Shown: positions 27,254-36,949, counted from the stretch's first letter. The stretch is 64,000 nucleotides of DNA from Thermus brockianus (GCF_001880325.1 NZ_CP016312.1:124001-188000), one strand, 5' to 3'. Notes: generated from the sequence alone by a model not told the origin. Numbers and translations: made by a program.

Positions 27254-27792
27254 GCTTCCCCCAAGGTTAGCACCGTCACCTGGCCCGAGGTGTAAAGGTC
27301 CACCTCGGCGGCGATCCTGAGCGCCTCCTCGGCGATCTCCCGGGCGGCAAGGCCCGAGTGGCGGTAAAGGGCCTTGGCAGCGGCCAGGGCGTAGGGCCCC
27401 CCTGAGCCCACCGCCAAAAGGGGCTCTTCCGGGGTGATGACCTCGCCGCTTCCCGAAAGGAGGACCATGCTCTCCCGGTCGGCGGCCACGATCATGGCCT
27501 GGAGGTGGCGGAGGACCCGGTCCGTGCGCCATAGCTTGGCGGTTTCCACCGCCCCCTTCAGGAGGGACCCCTTGGCCTCCCTAAGCTTCTCCTCAAAGCG
27601 CTCCAGAAGGGCCAAGGCGTCGGCCACGCCCCCGGCGAAGCCCACCAAGACGCCCTCCCCCACCTCGAGCCTCCGCACCTTCACCGCGCCGCGCTTCAAA
27701 ACGGTTTGGCCGAAGGTCACCTGGCCGTCCCCGGCCAGGGCGGTGACCCCGTCCTTCCGGACGGCCAGGATGGTGGTGCCGTGAATCTCCAC
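27250..27792 (-). CDS. hslV: HslV (ClpQ) peptidase of the HslVU protease
   Basis: The ~180-residue threonine peptidase forms the proteolytic double ring. The catalytic Thr follows a short propeptide in HGTTILAV, and [13 protein letters not shown] and [15 protein letters not shown] are conserved. I chose the GTG at 27792, which gives a five-residue propeptide (MEIHG) like that of Thermotoga HslV; TATCTT lies 6 nt before it. The alternative ATG at 27816 would add eight residues. Confidence 0.92.
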   Translation of the reverse strand: MEIHGTTILAVRKDGVTALAGDGQVTFGQTVLKRGAVKVRRLEVGEGVLVGFAGGVADALALLERFEEKLREAKGSLLKGAVETAKLWRTDRVLRHLQAMIVAADRESMVLLSGSGEVITPEEPLLAVGSGGPYALAAAKALYRHSGLAAREIAEEALRIAAEVDLYTSGQVTVLTLGEA

Positions 27793-27826
27793 GCCGCCAA
27801 GATACCCCTCTGGCATGAGAAGGGCG

Positions 27827-28216
27827 TTAGGCGAAGGGGGAAAGGACCTTGGCCATCTCCCCAAAACGCCTCCAAGCTCCCTCCCGCTCCCAAAGGGGCC
27901 TTCCCTCCCGAAGGGCGGCCAACACCGGCCCGTGCCCCTCTATGGCGCCCCGCAGGGCCTCCTCCCAGGTGTAGGGGAAGACCTCCACCCCCCTCACCCC
28001 TTCGGGGCGGTAGCGCACCAGGCGCTCCGGGAAAGGAAAAGGGCTTTGGGACAGGAGGAGGAAAAGGTCGGCGTCGCTCATGGCGGTGGCCTCGCCGCGG
28101 GCCAGGGAACCGAAAAGGACCACCGCCAGGACCTCGGGCCGCTCCCCCAGGGCTTGGGCGGCCCCCTTCAGGACTTGCACGCGGGCCTCTTGGTCAAAGG
28201 AAAAGATCCGCGTCAC
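27827..28216 (-). CDS. Minimal nucleotidyltransferase (MNT, antitoxin-like)
   Basis: The 129-residue protein has the nucleotidyltransferase core GSLARGEATAMSDAD, a full GSX10DXD motif (Gly36, Asp48, Asp50). In HEPN-MNT modules such proteins modify and neutralise the HEPN ribonuclease. Its GTG overlaps the stop of the HEPN gene, the classical coupled arrangement. It lies just upstream of hslVU on the same strand. The antitoxin role is inferred from family and context. Confidence 0.85.
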   Translation of the reverse strand: MTRIFSFDQEARVQVLKGAAQALGERPEVLAVVLFGSLARGEATAMSDADLFLLLSQSPFPFPERLVRYRPEGVRGVEVFPYTWEEALRGAIEGHGPVLAALREGRPLWEREGAWRRFGEMAKVLSPFA

Positions 28217-28593
28217 AGGTGCGCCTCTACAAAGGCCAAAAAATCCTCCGCAAGCCGAACCGCCTCCACCGCCTCCGACCGGGTGTAGTGCCTGGCCGCC
28301 GGCCCCGCCGGGTGGGCGTCGGGATAGCGCGTGGGGATGTAGTACTTGTCCAGGATCTTGGCAGCCTCCACCAAACCCTCGGGCACGCTGATGCCGGAGG
28401 GGAGGTCCGCCAAGAGGTCTAGAATGGAATGTCCCCAGGCCACCTGGCCCCGGGAGAGATGGAGCCCTTTGAGGGCCGCTTCCGCTGCCTGTTGCGGGCA
28501 AGAGGCCCAGGCATAATCCCCCAGGTCCAGGCTCCCCCGGGCGTGGCGCAGGTTGTAGCGGGCCTGCTCCAGCCAATCCCTAGCCCGGTTCAC
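28213..28593 (-). CDS. HEPN-domain protein (toxin-like partner of MNT)
   Basis: The 126-residue helical protein is a HEPN-family member: [15 protein letters not shown] at the N-terminus, [16 protein letters not shown] in the second helix pair, and RYPDAH at residues 89-94, an RX4H ribonuclease motif. The intact motif suggests an active RNase. The GTG is preceded by CATAAT with a 6-nt gap, suggesting a leaderless mRNA divergent from the MoxR gene. Confidence 0.85.
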   Translation of the reverse strand: MNRARDWLEQARYNLRHARGSLDLGDYAWASCPQQAAEAALKGLHLSRGQVAWGHSILDLLADLPSGISVPEGLVEAAKILDKYYIPTRYPDAHPAGPAARHYTRSEAVEAVRLAEDFLAFVEAHL

Positions 28594-28659
28594 GCCCCCA
28601 TTATGGCATGGCAAGGAAGGGCACATATTCCGCCCCCCTTTCCGCCTAAACTGGAAAGG

Positions 28660-30054
28660 GTGAAGGCCAAGACCCTAGGCGAGCTCAAGCGCACCTACCC
28701 CCTGGAAAAGCTCAGGCGCACCGTGAAGGACGAGGCGCGGGAGAACCTCCGGGAAAAGCTAAGGCGGGGGGAAAGGCTCTTCCCCGGCATCCACGGCTAC
28801 GAGGACACGGTCATCCCCGCCCTGGTCCAGGCTATCCTGGCCAAGCAGAACTTCATCCTCCTGGGCACCCGGGGCCAGGCGAAAAGCCGCATCCTGCGGA
28901 GCCTGGTTTCGCTTTTAGACGAGGAGATCCCCGCCTTGCCCACCGAGCTAAGGGACAACCCCCTCCACCCCATCTCCCCCGAGGGGAAACGGCTTTTGGA
29001 GGAGGCGGGGGAGGACGCCCCCATCCTTTGGGTGAGCCGGGAGGAAAGGTACGTGGAAAAGCTCGCCACCCCCGACACCACCGTGGCCGACCTCCTAGGG
29101 GACATGGACCCCATTAAGGCGGCCCGGCGGGGCACGGGGATGGCCGACCTGGAGAGCATCCACTATGGCCTCCTCCCCCGGGCCAACCGGGGCATCTTCG
29201 CCGTGAACGAGCTGGCCGACCTGGCGCCCAAGGTGCAGGTGGCGCTTTTCAACATCCTCGAGGAGGGCGACGTGCAGATCCGGGGCTACCCCATCCGCCT
29301 CCCCTTGGACGTCTGGCTCGTCTTCACCGCCAACCCCCAGGACTACACCGCCCGGGGCCGCATCGTCACGCCCCTCAAGGACCGCATCGGGAGCGAGATC
29401 CGCACCCACTATCCCAAAAGCCTGGAGGAAGGGGCCAGGATCAGCGCCCAGGAGGCCTACGTCCCTGAAGGGGTGGAGGTCCCGGAGTGGGTGCGGCTTT
29501 CCGTGGAGGCGGTGGCCTTCGCCGCCCGGGAGGACCGCCGGGTGGACCAGACGGCGGGGGTTTCCCAAAGGCTTCCCATCAGCCTCCTGGAGGTAGTGGC
29601 GGCGAGCGCCGAACGCCGGGCCCTCCTCCAGGGCATCCGGCCCGTGGCCCGGCCCCTGGACCTCTACCAAGGGCTTTCCGCCATCACGGGAAAGCTGGAA
29701 TTGGAGTACGAGGGGGAGCTTCAGGGGGCGGAACGGGTGGCCAAGGAGATCGTCCAAAGGGCCTTCGGCCTCGTCCTCCCCCGCTACCGCCTGAAGACCG
29801 AGGCCATCGTGGCCTATTTTGAGGAGGGCAACCTCCTCACCCTGCCCGAGGGGGACCTGGAAGGGGCCCTAAGCGCCCTGGCCGGGGTGCCGGGGCTTCT
29901 GGAGGCGGCGCGGACCCTGGCGGGAGGGGATGCCCCCGAGCTTCTCCTCTCCGCTGGGGAGTTCGTGCTGGAAGGCCTCGTGGGCCGCAGGAAGCTCGCC
30001 CGGGGCGAGGCGAGCTACCAGGCGGCGGAAAGGGCGCGGGGCTATGGCAACTGA
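28660..30054 (+). CDS. MoxR-type AAA ATPase (ChlI-like)
   Basis: The 464-residue cytoplasmic ATPase is related to magnesium-chelatase subunit I and MoxR proteins, which work with VWA proteins to insert metals or remodel complexes. Visible: [10 protein letters not shown] at the P-loop position (Walker A variant), [31 protein letters not shown] (helix-2 insert region) and [27 protein letters not shown] (sensor region). GTG with TAAACT 7 nt before it is the chosen start; the long upstream open frame is antisense to the HEPN gene. The substrate is unknown. Confidence 0.88.
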   Translation: MKAKTLGELKRTYPLEKLRRTVKDEARENLREKLRRGERLFPGIHGYEDTVIPALVQAILAKQNFILLGTRGQAKSRILRSLVSLLDEEIPALPTELRDNPLHPISPEGKRLLEEAGEDAPILWVSREERYVEKLATPDTTVADLLGDMDPIKAARRGTGMADLESIHYGLLPRANRGIFAVNELADLAPKVQVALFNILEEGDVQIRGYPIRLPLDVWLVFTANPQDYTARGRIVTPLKDRIGSEIRTHYPKSLEEGARISAQEAYVPEGVEVPEWVRLSVEAVAFAAREDRRVDQTAGVSQRLPISLLEVVAASAERRALLQGIRPVARPLDLYQGLSAITGKLELEYEGELQGAERVAKEIVQRAFGLVLPRYRLKTEAIVAYFEEGNLLTLPEGDLEGALSALAGVPGLLEAARTLAGGDAPELLLSAGEFVLEGLVGRRKLARGEASYQAAERARGYGN

Positions 30055-30093
30055 GCCCGCCCGGAAGAAGGGGGCGCACCTGGAGGAGGCCCG

Positions 30094-31317
30094 ATGAAGG
30101 CCATCCGGTATAGCCGCTACGAGGGAAGCCTAGACGAGCTCTCCCCCGAGGAGATCCTGAGCCTTCTGGAAGACTTCCTCCTGGACTCGGGCTTCTCCGA
30201 CCCCTTCCAGCGCTACGACCCCGACCCGAACCGGACCCCCACCCTGGAGGACCTTTACGACGCCCTCCTCGAGGCCCTCCTCAAAAACGAGCTCGTCCCC
30301 GAGGACTGGCTACGGGAGGCCCGTTTCGCCAACCGCAAGGAGGAAACCCGGCTTTACCAGGCCATCCAGCGCATGATCCAGCGCCTCCAAGAGGCGGGCT
30401 ACCTCCGCCTCCCCGGCGAGGACCCCACCAGCCCCAGTCCAGGGGGGTATCGGGGGGAAGCGGGGGAAACCCGCCTGGAGCTCACGGAGAAGGCCTCGGA
30501 TTTCCTGGGGCTCAAAAGCCTCCGGGAGCTCCTCGGGGCCCTGGGCCGCAACCCCCCGGGCCTCCACCCCACCCCCCACCACGCCCCCGGGGTGGAAAAG
30601 ACCGGGGAGACCAAGCCCTGGGCCTGGGGCGACCCCCTGGAGCTCAACGTCCCGGAAACCCTGAAGAAGGTGGCGGCCAAGGGGCTAACGGGCCTTAGCC
30701 ACGAGGACCTGGTGATAGACCTGGCGGAGTACACCGCCAGCATGAGCACCGTGGTCCTCCTGGACTGCTCCCACTCCATGATCCTCTACGGGGAAGACCG
30801 CTTCACCCCGGCCAAAAAGGTGGCCCTGGCCCTGGCCCACCTCATCCGCACCCAGTACCCCGGGGACCGGGTGCGCTTCGTCCTCTTCCACGACACCGCC
30901 GAGGAAATCCCCTTGGCCAAGCTCCCCCTGGCCCAGGTGGGCCCCTACCACACCAACACCAAGGCGGGGTTGGAGCTTGCCCGCACCCTCCTGCGGAAGA
31001 TGGGCGGGGAGATGAAGCAGATCATCCTCATCACGGATGGCAAGCCCTCGGCCCTCACCCTCCCGAGCGGGGAAATCTACAAGAACGCCTGGGGCCTGGA
31101 CCCCCTGATCCTGGCGGAAACCCTCAAAGAGGCCACCCTGGCCCGGCGGGAGGGCATCCCCATCCACACCTTCATGCTGGCCCGGGAGCCCGAGCTTTTG
31201 GCCTTCGTGAAGAAGCTCTCCCAAATCACCCGGGGGAAGGCCTACCTGACAAGCCCCAGGAACATCGGCAAGTACCTCCTCCTGGACTTCCTCAACAAGA
31301 AGGTGCGGGCCAACTGA
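30094..31317 (+). CDS. VWA-domain protein, partner of the MoxR-type ATPase
   Basis: The 407-residue protein has a helical N-terminal part (~200 residues) and a C-terminal von Willebrand A domain with the MIDAS motif DCSHS ([10 protein letters not shown]), Thr in HTNTKAG and Asp in ILITDGKPS. MoxR/VWA pairs act as metal chelatase-like or chaperone systems. GGAGGAGG precedes the ATG. It follows the ATPase gene by 39 nt and precedes a small gene by 5 nt, so the three are probably one operon. Confidence 0.88.
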   Translation: MKAIRYSRYEGSLDELSPEEILSLLEDFLLDSGFSDPFQRYDPDPNRTPTLEDLYDALLEALLKNELVPEDWLREARFANRKEETRLYQAIQRMIQRLQEAGYLRLPGEDPTSPSPGGYRGEAGETRLELTEKASDFLGLKSLRELLGALGRNPPGLHPTPHHAPGVEKTGETKPWAWGDPLELNVPETLKKVAAKGLTGLSHEDLVIDLAEYTASMSTVVLLDCSHSMILYGEDRFTPAKKVALALAHLIRTQYPGDRVRFVLFHDTAEEIPLAKLPLAQVGPYHTNTKAGLELARTLLRKMGGEMKQIILITDGKPSALTLPSGEIYKNAWGLDPLILAETLKEATLARREGIPIHTFMLAREPELLAFVKKLSQITRGKAYLTSPRNIGKYLLLDFLNKKVRAN

Positions 31318-31322
31318 CCGTC

Positions 31323-31592
31323 ATGGGGAATCGGCAAGCGATGCCCAAGCATGCCCGGCGCCTTGGCCTCGCCTTCCGGCTAAGCCTCCTCTTGGAACGC
31401 CTCAGGGGGCCAAGGCTTCTTCCTAGACCCCCCACCGCCCTGGTGCGGGCGTACGCCGAGGTGCGGGTCCCGGTGGGCCTCGAGGGTTCCTACTACCCGG
31501 CCCGCCAGGTGGAGGGCTACGCCCTCATCCCCTGGGACCGCTACATGCAGGAAGCCGAGGAGGCCCTGGTCGAAGCGACAAGGAGCCCCTAA
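31323..31592 (+). CDS. Small hypothetical protein after the MoxR-VWA pair
   Basis: The 89-residue product is basic in the first half and acidic in the second (YMQEAEEALVEA). No family was recognised. Codon use is normal for the genome, and it begins 5 nt after the VWA gene, so it is probably co-transcribed. A second ATG at 31341 is possible. It ends at the border of the atypical region. Confidence 0.5.
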   Translation: MGNRQAMPKHARRLGLAFRLSLLLERLRGPRLLPRPPTALVRAYAEVRVPVGLEGSYYPARQVEGYALIPWDRYMQEAEEALVEATRSP

Positions 31593-31921
31593 GCCGCTTG
31601 AAATCCAAGGCTGCGTCTGAAACAAGGTTGCGTCTGGAAATGGCTCGCTACTCCTAGTAAAGGCGTATGAAAGGTGGGTGCCAAGGACACGGAGGAGTCA
31701 CCCCATAGACGGGAGCACCCCCAGGCGACGCTGAAGAAAGCGGTGAAGGAAACAATGGCCGTGGCTAATCCAGCTTCCTCCAAGGCCCTCCACCCCGCCG
31801 GCGTCAAGCGAGCGCAAGGCTGCGGAACCGATGCGCTTCCCCCTAAGTCACCGCCACACCCACGAGCTCCTCAGCACCTTAGCGGTGCAAACAACCCTCC
31901 TCCACTAGAATCAGAGAGAAC
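31593..31921. other. Non-coding border region with a short tandem repeat
   Basis: No convincing gene was found in these 329 nt; the open frames on both strands have poor codon use. Two 17-bp units starting AAGG(C/T)TGCGTCTG repeat in tandem at 31607-31640. It marks the switch from core operons to the polysaccharide island. TAGAAT near 31906 may be the -10 of the following gene. Confidence 0.4.
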
Positions 31922-32407
31922 ATGGCAAGGACCTGGCTAGCTCTGCTTGCGCTCCTCCTTCCCCTGGCCCAAGCGGAGGGATGGCGGCTTACCCGGAGCC
32001 AAAGCCTCACCCAGGAGGGCGCCACAGCCTGGCGGTACACCCTAAGCCCCGTGGGCAAAGAAGCCAGGGAACTCTGGCAAAGGCTCGCCCTCCAGTACCA
32101 GGACCACCTGCGGGCCGGGTACCGGGTGGACCTGGGAAGCTGGCGGCTCTACTTCCTTGGGGGGAGGCTCAGGCTAGAGCCCCACTGCCCAAAGGTAAAC
32201 CCCGCCTGCCTCACCTTCGGCGCTTTGCCTGTGGAAAAAACGGTTCAAGACCGCTTCCTCCTAGAGCTAAGCGACCTCCTGGACCAGGCCCTCGCCCAAG
32301 CCCGGGCCACGGGGGGCACCCTCACCCTCTCCGGGCTTTTCCGGGTAGAGGTCAAGCGAGGCCAGACCCCACCCTACCCGGCAAGGCCCTCGGGCTGGCA
32401 ACCTTAG
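31922..32407 (+). CDS. Secreted protein of unknown function, copy 1 (direct repeat)
   Basis: The 161-residue protein has a signal peptide (MARTWLALLALLLPLAQA) and a mature domain with two Cys (HCPKVNPACLTF) that could form a disulfide. Nearly the whole mature region is repeated at 43044-43529; only the signal peptides and a few residues differ. The function is unknown. Copy 2 sits next to an LptD-like gene, which suggests envelope biogenesis. This copy borders the polysaccharide island on its left side. Confidence 0.7.
   Translation: MARTWLALLALLLPLAQAEGWRLTRSQSLTQEGATAWRYTLSPVGKEARELWQRLALQYQDHLRAGYRVDLGSWRLYFLGGRLRLEPHCPKVNPACLTFGALPVEKTVQDRFLLELSDLLDQALAQARATGGTLTLSGLFRVEVKRGQTPPYPARPSGWQP
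31982..32398 (+). repeat. Left copy of the 417-bp direct repeat flanking the island
   Basis: This 417-bp block matches 43104-43520 in the same orientation without gaps; I count about 15 mismatches by eye (about 96% identity). Similarity stops sharply in the signal-peptide codons. Confidence 0.9.
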
Positions 32408-32516
32408 CCCGGCATACCCTGGGCCTTGAAGCAGCCCCTCTTCGCCCGGTCCAGGGCTATAGAACAGCACAACGCCTAACCCCCTAAGGCTTCGGTTTGC
32501 GCCAAGGAACCAAACA

Positions 32517-32534
32517 CCGGGGTTTTAGCCCCGG
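32517..32534 (-). terminator. Possible hairpin at the end of the wzz-like gene
   Basis: CCGGGG (32517-32522) and CCCCGG (32529-32534) pair around a loop that contains the stop codon of the minus-strand Wzz-like gene. The following T-tract is weak. Confidence 0.3.
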
Positions 32535-33322
32535 AAAAGCTCCCTTGAAAATACCCAAAGGCTTCCAAAGAGCCCAAAGGTTAGGGCGGCCACGAGGCCA
32601 TACCGCAGGGAGTGCCTCTCCTCGGGCCTTTCAGGCTTCTGGGCAGGCTGGAGGAGGAACAGGCCCGAGGCTAAGGTCTCTTCCGTCAACGCCTCTAAGG
32701 ACTGTTCCTCCTGGTACGCCTTAAGTTGCTGGAGCCTAAGCTCCATGAGGGAAGCCGTCGTGCGAAGGCGCTGGCGGATCGTGGGGTCATAATCGTCCTG
32801 GGCCAACACCCTTAGGGCTTCCCTTATGTCCCGCAACCCCTGGCGGAGTACCATCTCCTCACCCTTAAAATAACTGTCCCAGAAAACTTGGAGCTTCCCC
32901 CTCAGTCGCTCCTTCAGGCGTGCGTAGCCCTCGAGCACCTTCCCCTGGGCTTCCTCGGGGGTAGCCCCATAGCCTCTTATTTTCAAGATTCCTCCCTCCT
33001 CCTCCAGCACAAAACGGAATCCCCCACCTTGCTGTACTGCATACGACTTGACCCAACTGACCCAAGGTAACTGCGCCGGATGGGGGAGGAGGAAAAGGTC
33101 AACGCCTAGCCCAGAAAAACGGTATTCCAAAACAGGGGGGATTTCTCTCTCAACCTCACCGTTTATTTGAAGCACTATCTCGCTACTATAGCGAGGCGGC
33201 AAAAGGCTTCCAACTACCCCCGCCAATATCCCGACAGCCAAGGTACCTATCAAAAGCCAACGCCAGCTGCGCCGCAAGGCGCCAAGGAGATCCAAGAGGG
33301 TCACGTCGGTCTCAGGAGCCAT
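32525..33322 (-). CDS. Wzz-like polysaccharide chain-length/co-polymerase protein
   Basis: The 265-residue inner-membrane protein has two terminal helices (residues ~20-42 and ~240-258) enclosing a large periplasmic helical domain, the Wzz topology. The N-terminal DVTLLDLLGALRRSWRWLL matches the start of Wzz domains. It lacks the C-terminal tyrosine-kinase domain of Wzc. It is the last gene of the island, after the sugar-transferase gene, and should set chain length for the Wzy polymerase. Confidence 0.75.
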   Translation of the reverse strand: MAPETDVTLLDLLGALRRSWRWLLIGTLAVGILAGVVGSLLPPRYSSEIVLQINGEVEREIPPVLEYRFSGLGVDLFLLPHPAQLPWVSWVKSYAVQQGGGFRFVLEEEGGILKIRGYGATPEEAQGKVLEGYARLKERLRGKLQVFWDSYFKGEEMVLRQGLRDIREALRVLAQDDYDPTIRQRLRTTASLMELRLQQLKAYQEEQSLEALTEETLASGLFLLQPAQKPERPEERHSLRYGLVAALTFGLFGSLWVFSRELFRG

Positions 33323-33331
33323 AAGGTAAGC

Positions 33332-34564
33332 CTAACGGGCACCAAACCCAGTCCCTATAACCCAAAGGGTCTTCACCAGTATCCGAAGGTCAAGCCAAAA
33401 GGAAAGGTGCTTGATGTAGTAAAGGTCATAGCTAAGCTTCAACCGGGTTCCCTCCACACCTTCCGTGTAACCTTGCTGCACCTGCGCCCACCCTGTGAGC
33501 CCAGGGCGCACGCTATGGCGCAAGGGGTAAAGGGGGATTTCCTTGGCGTACACCTCTGCCAAAACACGCTGTTCCGGCCGCGGTCCCACCAGGCTCATAT
33601 CCCCCTTCAAAATATTCCAAAACTGAGGCAACTCGTCCAACCGGTAGCGCCGGAGAAACCGGCCCAAGGGGGTTAACCTAGCCTCCTCCTCCCCCACATA
33701 TACACCCTCCCGGGGCGCGCCCCGCATGGTACGAAACTTGTACGCCTTAAAAGGACGCCCCCCCAAACCCACGCGCTCCTGCGCGAAAATCACAGGCCGG
33801 CCAAGGTCCCAATACACAAGAAGGGCCACCAAAACGCCCAGGACAAGGATTAGGGGAGATAGGAAAAGGACCAGCCCTACTTCCCACAAACGCTTGAACC
33901 AAGGGTAAAGCCCCCGGTCCATCTCCGCCAAGGCCATAAGCCCTTCGTTAAAGTGTGGCCCCAAAGGGACTCTACCCGTATACCCCTCATACACGCTCGC
34001 CGCATGGAGGATGGGGATCCCCCTCAGGGAAGCCTCCGCCAAGAGGGGTAAGGCCTTGGGATCCAGGTGATGCAAGTCCGCCACCACCCCCTCCACCTCA
34101 TCCAGGCGGGCGATGGGAAGTTTTTCCCCAACATGCGCCCGCAGCCAATCTGCTACCCCACCAGGAACGAGCGCAAGCCGCACAGGGGGCACGCGGGTGA
34201 GGTAAAACACCAAGAGGGGAAAGCAAAGGAAAGTGGCCGATAGGAGATAGCCCCTGGAGTAGTAAAGCCGCCCCAGGGCCAACACCGCCACCAAAAGAAG
34301 GCTAAAGAGCAAAAGGTTGAAGGCCGCAATCCCCCAGGACTCCTTCCCAGGATAGCGGGCCATTCGGTCGGTGGAGAGAAAGGCGAGAAGGTGGGCGAGG
34401 GCCGTAAGGAGCACCAGCACACCCTCCTCCCAACCCCAAGGAGGCGGCCCAAAGAAAAGGAGAGCCCCCAGGAATGCAGGGAGCACCCCTAAGGCCAGCC
34501 AGGGACTGGGCCAGCTCCTCGGTCTGATAAGCCTGTAAGGCAACCTTAGCTCCAACGCACCCAT
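33332..34564 (-). CDS. Initiating sugar-phosphate transferase (polyprenyl-phosphate glycosylphosphotransferase)
   Basis: The 410-residue membrane enzyme transfers the first sugar-1-phosphate to undecaprenyl phosphate. Four N-terminal helices (residues ~20-130) and a degenerate CoA-binding-like segment precede the catalytic C-terminal domain: ERVGLGGRPFKAYKFRTM, RRYRLDELPQFWNILKGDMSLVGPRPE, and SVRPGLTGWAQVQ. This is the WbaP/CpsE class. The first sugar is not predictable. TAGCAT 7 nt before the ATG may give it its own promoter. Confidence 0.9.
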   Translation of the reverse strand: MGALELRLPYRLIRPRSWPSPWLALGVLPAFLGALLFFGPPPWGWEEGVLVLLTALAHLLAFLSTDRMARYPGKESWGIAAFNLLLFSLLLVAVLALGRLYYSRGYLLSATFLCFPLLVFYLTRVPPVRLALVPGGVADWLRAHVGEKLPIARLDEVEGVVADLHHLDPKALPLLAEASLRGIPILHAASVYEGYTGRVPLGPHFNEGLMALAEMDRGLYPWFKRLWEVGLVLFLSPLILVLGVLVALLVYWDLGRPVIFAQERVGLGGRPFKAYKFRTMRGAPREGVYVGEEEARLTPLGRFLRRYRLDELPQFWNILKGDMSLVGPRPEQRVLAEVYAKEIPLYPLRHSVRPGLTGWAQVQQGYTEGVEGTRLKLSYDLYYIKHLSFWLDLRILVKTLWVIGTGFGAR

Positions 34565-34574
34565 GGCCTCTATG

Positions 34575-35699
34575 CTACTCCAGCGACGTCTGAACAAGGG
34601 ATGAACCCCCCGCCAAAAGCTCCTCATAGGTAGCCCAAACCTGGCTAAGCATCCTCTCTAGCGTAAAGTGGGTTTCATACCTCCTCCGTCCCTCGCTGCC
34701 TAGGGCCACCCTCAAATGGGGGTCCTGGAGCAATAGGGCGAGGCGTTCCCTTAAAAGGCCCTCGTCGCCCCGGGGTACCAGGTAACCCGTCCTGCCCTCT
34801 AACACTGCTTCCCTTACCCCCCCTACGTCGCTCGCCACCACGGGAAGCCCCGCCCGCATGGCTTCCAGCACCGAAAGGGGCAGGCCCTCCCAGTTGGAGG
34901 CCAGGACAAAAACCTGCGCGTCAGCCAAGATCCGGTCCACATCCAGCCGCTTCCCGAGGAAACGCACCCGCTCCCCCAGGCCCAAGCGCTCCGCCAGGGC
35001 CCGGACCTCGGGCAAAAGAGACCCCTGGCCCACCAGGTCTAAGCGCCAAGGTAGCGCTCGCAGTCCTGCAAGGGCTCTCAGCAAAAGGGCGTGATCTTTT
35101 GGAGGCGCAAACCGCCCCACCATGACGATCCGGGGCGGATACCGCCCGGGACTGGCCCGCAATGGGGTATCCGGAACCCCGTTCCACACTACCCGTATCC
35201 TTTCCGGGGGAACCACCCGGTAGCGTAGGGCAAGCTCCCGGTCCCTTTCGGAAACGGCAAGGACGAGGTCACCTACCCGGCCAGCCAAACGTTCTAGGGT
35301 AAGCGCCAAAGCCCTCCGTGCAGGGCTTACCCCATCCGTGAACGCCCACCCGTGGGCTGTAAAAACGCTCCTCACCCCCAGGCTCCTCGCCGCAAGCCGG
35401 CCTAGGAAGCCCGCCTTGGAAGAGTGGGCGTGGACCAGATCGGGGCGCAATCTCCTGATGAGGTCCCTTACCTCCCTGAGTCCCCGCAGATCCGACGCAG
35501 GCCTGATGGGTTGCACCATGTGAGCGAACAAGTGGGTTTCCACCCCAAGCTCCCGGGCAGCTTTCACCAGGAAATCCTCTTCGTCCTGCCCCACGGCCAG
35601 GTGTAGCTCAGCCCTGTCCCGGAAGGCCCTCAGGAGCTCCAGAAGATGCATCTGGGCCCCCCCTGGCTCGGCTCGGGTGATCAGATAAAGCACACGCAT
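34575..35699 (-). CDS. GT4-family glycosyltransferase
   Basis: The 374-residue cytoplasmic GT-B enzyme adds a sugar during repeat-unit assembly. It shows the N-terminal YLITRAEPGGAQMHLLELL, the HAHSSKAGFLGRLAAR segment, and the donor-site motif SNWEGLPLSVLEAMRAGLPVVASDVGGVREAV. The ATG at 35699 begins the canonical N-terminus, so the first 92 nt overlap the end of the polymerase gene in another frame. Confidence 0.9.
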   Translation of the reverse strand: MRVLYLITRAEPGGAQMHLLELLRAFRDRAELHLAVGQDEEDFLVKAARELGVETHLFAHMVQPIRPASDLRGLREVRDLIRRLRPDLVHAHSSKAGFLGRLAARSLGVRSVFTAHGWAFTDGVSPARRALALTLERLAGRVGDLVLAVSERDRELALRYRVVPPERIRVVWNGVPDTPLRASPGRYPPRIVMVGRFAPPKDHALLLRALAGLRALPWRLDLVGQGSLLPEVRALAERLGLGERVRFLGKRLDVDRILADAQVFVLASNWEGLPLSVLEAMRAGLPVVASDVGGVREAVLEGRTGYLVPRGDEGLLRERLALLLQDPHLRVALGSEGRRRYETHFTLERMLSQVWATYEELLAGGSSLVQTSLE

Positions 35700-36816
35700 A
35701 CCCCGACCATGCTAAGCCAAGCATGATCCACATATGCCGCCAATGGAGCGTATCGATGACGAAGCTTTCTGCGAGAATACCGGCGAGGCTCGCGAATATG
35801 ATCTCGTGCAATAAACTGCCCTGCTTGAGTCCACACCTCAGTGCATAAGCCATGCTAAGGCCTACAAAAGCAAGCCAGAAGCAAAGGCTGACCCAACCGG
35901 TTTCAAAGGCTAAGCGCACATAGGAGTTGTGGGTGGCATACTCCAAAAAGTACTCGGCCGATCCCGGCCCCTTCCCTATGGGGTCCTCCCAGGACGCAAC
36001 TAGGGCCTCCACCTGCTTGCTGAACCTATCGCGGTCATAGGGCTGGAAACCCAAGCGCGAGGAGAAAGTGTCGCCTAGCAGGAGTGTTGCATAAAGAAAA
36101 GTTGCTATAAACAACGAAAACATCAGCAGTGTCAAAGGGCATCTGGCCTTTGGACGCAAAAATGTCCATGCCACCAGCGCAACGAGGAAGTTAACCCAAG
36201 CCCCCCTTGAGAGAGATAACAGCAAAGCGGCTAGGAGTAGCAAAAAGCCAAGCAACCAAAGTGGCTTGCGCCTGGAGCTTTCGGCAAGCGAAAAGAGCAA
36301 TGCTGGTACTAAAAAAGCTCCAAAAACGTTAGGGTCCTTAAACAAACCCACCAACCTTGACCCACCCCAAAGTAATGACTCGAGGCCCGGCATGCCGAGA
36401 AAGGCGAAGATACCTAAAAGAGAAAACAATAAGGCACCCACAAAATAACCTGCAAGAAAATAATAAATAGAAACCTTTTCCTTTAACCCCATGAATACAA
36501 CCGAAATCAAACTCACATAAAAGGTGACAAGCATATAAAACACCATCCTATCCCATGGCACCACTTCATCAAAATCCCTACCTAAGGCCAAAAACAAAGA
36601 AAGCAATTGACTTAACATGAAAAGGCCAATTAAAACAAGGGCTAAAACATGTCCCGGACTCCAAGAAAAGTATCTATATCCCAACAATATCGCTATGGGC
36701 AGAACCAAATCAAAAAACGATGGCTCCCAACGAACAACAGATAAGGAAAGCCCCAAAATAAGAGACGCAAGGAGCTTCATTTTGAAATCCACTTTTTGTT
36801 CCAAAGATTGCCACAT
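35608..36816 (-). CDS. O-antigen polymerase/ligase-type membrane protein (Wzy-like)
   Basis: The 402-residue protein has ten or more hydrophobic helices and a large loop before the last helices that contains the THNSYVRLAFETGWVSL motif of the Wzy/WaaL family (Wzy_C). With a Wzx flippase and Wzz in the same cluster it is most likely the repeat-unit polymerase. GC is clearly lower than in flanking genes, with A/T-rich codons, suggesting transfer. Its 3' end overlaps the next gene by 92 nt. Confidence 0.8.
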   Translation of the reverse strand: MWQSLEQKVDFKMKLLASLILGLSLSVVRWEPSFFDLVLPIAILLGYRYFSWSPGHVLALVLIGLFMLSQLLSLFLALGRDFDEVVPWDRMVFYMLVTFYVSLISVVFMGLKEKVSIYYFLAGYFVGALLFSLLGIFAFLGMPGLESLLWGGSRLVGLFKDPNVFGAFLVPALLFSLAESSRRKPLWLLGFLLLLAALLLSLSRGAWVNFLVALVAWTFLRPKARCPLTLLMFSLFIATFLYATLLLGDTFSSRLGFQPYDRDRFSKQVEALVASWEDPIGKGPGSAEYFLEYATHNSYVRLAFETGWVSLCFWLAFVGLSMAYALRCGLKQGSLLHEIIFASLAGILAESFVIDTLHWRHMWIMLGLAWSGYACALSDHPSRARGGPDASSGAPEGLPGQG

Positions 36817-36949
36817 CTATTCCTCCAACCTACTCCCCCAAAGATAAAGCAACCAAGAAAAACAAGCTCTGGAGCACCCCAGCAGGTTCATTATAAGTGA
36901 CTTCCCCCTGAGCCATAAAGAACGAGCCCCAAACTCCCTCCAGCGCCAT

